Shown: piece after piece, positions 63,735-64,000 of the stretch
Layout: every line of letters starts with the position of its first letter
Numbering within the stretch: position 1 is the first letter of the stretch
Assembly (NCBI RefSeq): GCF_004349055.1
Contig: NZ_SMKX01000022.1
Span: 22,137-86,136, forward strand
Direction of reading: 5' to 3'
Source: Kribbella antibiotica
GTDB taxonomy: Bacteria > Actinomycetota > Actinomycetes > Propionibacteriales > Kribbellaceae
DNA: 64,000 bases
Translations under genes and position numbers: made by a program
The notes under the pieces: generated by a model
Databases searched by the model: none
Told to the model about the DNA's origin: nothing
The model's input: only the letters and a program-made list of their open reading frames with translations

Positions 63735-64000
63735 CGCAATCCCTCCCCCCACAAAGAGGAGCACCGCGACCCGCCCTTTGATACAACCCGACCAGCAGGT
63801 ATGCATTCAAGGTCCGGTGGGCCAGTCCGTCCCGGCCTCAAGCTCGACGGCAGCGGGACTGAAGATCGGCAATGACTTCCATCTCAGGTGGGGTTGGGGA
63901 GGCGGTTGCGGGTTCAGTAAGCCGCGTTGCGTGCGACGGAGGAGCGCGCTGGAGCGGCGGCGGTTGCGGGTGGGCGGTTCGCCGAATTGTTAGTGAAGGA
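63735..64000. promoter_or_regulatory. Upstream region of the amidohydrolase operon
   Basis: Contains the GGGAGGG ribosome site close to 63740 and presumably the operon promoter. I see no gene and no clear operator in the remaining bases to the end of the window. Confidence 0.35.

Overview
The window is GC-rich with tightly packed genes, many four-base stop/start overlaps and frequent GTG starts. Together with cydABDC, tandem universal stress proteins, a DosR-like stress cluster and Ser/Thr kinase, FHA and CHAT genes, this points to an actinomycete chromosome. Propionibacteriales such as Kribbella is a guess from overall style, not a demonstrated assignment. There is no rRNA, CRISPR array, transposase or integrase. 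The window starts next to a complete BASS transporter gene and ends in an intergenic region.

Layout 1 (8-23.2 kb) is a redox and dormancy block. It starts with a BASS transporter, the stub of a flavin disulfide reductase, and a SulP permease operon carrying its own ArsR-type regulator. A GAPDH/PEP-synthase chimeric pseudogene and the cydABDC operon follow. Next come a zinc alcohol dehydrogenase, four tandem universal stress proteins, a GNAT-linked ADP-forming acyl-CoA synthetase, a P-type cation ATPase, a DUF1003 protein and a split-barrel flavin protein. Several intergenic stretches hold 14-bp sites resembling the mycobacterial DosR/DevR box (GGGAC-N4-GNCCC). The same gene families recur in the DosR dormancy regulon, so I read this as a dormancy/hypoxia island with some decayed members. 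The regulator itself is not in the window.

Layout 2 (21.9-31.9 kb) is ordinary saprophyte content: a secreted protein of unknown function, a CorA remnant, an APC-type permease, a secreted GH27 glycosidase with duplicated C-terminal modules, a secreted M14 carboxypeptidase and a GAF-LuxR regulator.

Layout 3 (32.2-54 kb) is the most unusual part. A minus-strand operon encodes an OmpA-like lipoprotein, a four-TM coiled-coil protein and two coiled-coil proteins. It is divergent from a roughly 12-kb plus-strand operon encoding a coiled-coil protein, a ClpB-type AAA+ ATPase, a small radical-SAM protein, an FHA protein, a kinase-like protein, a degenerate PP2C-like protein, two unknown proteins, a CHAT protease and a helical-repeat protein. 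A dedicated chaperone set follows: three tiny proteins (two Cys-rich), a truncated Hsp70, a J-like TPR membrane protein lacking HPD, and a GrpE-like protein. I infer a phospho-controlled, chaperone-gated protease system, possibly for defence or envelope stress.

Layout 4 (54.4-63.7 kb) is a minus-strand operon encoding an amidohydrolase, a trypsin-like protease with an N-terminal helical domain, a STAND NTPase, and a trypsin fused to a NucA-type DNA/RNA nuclease. The likely logic is sensing by the STAND protein, a proteolytic cascade, then nucleic-acid destruction. Layouts 3 and 4 together look like a defence island, by inference only.
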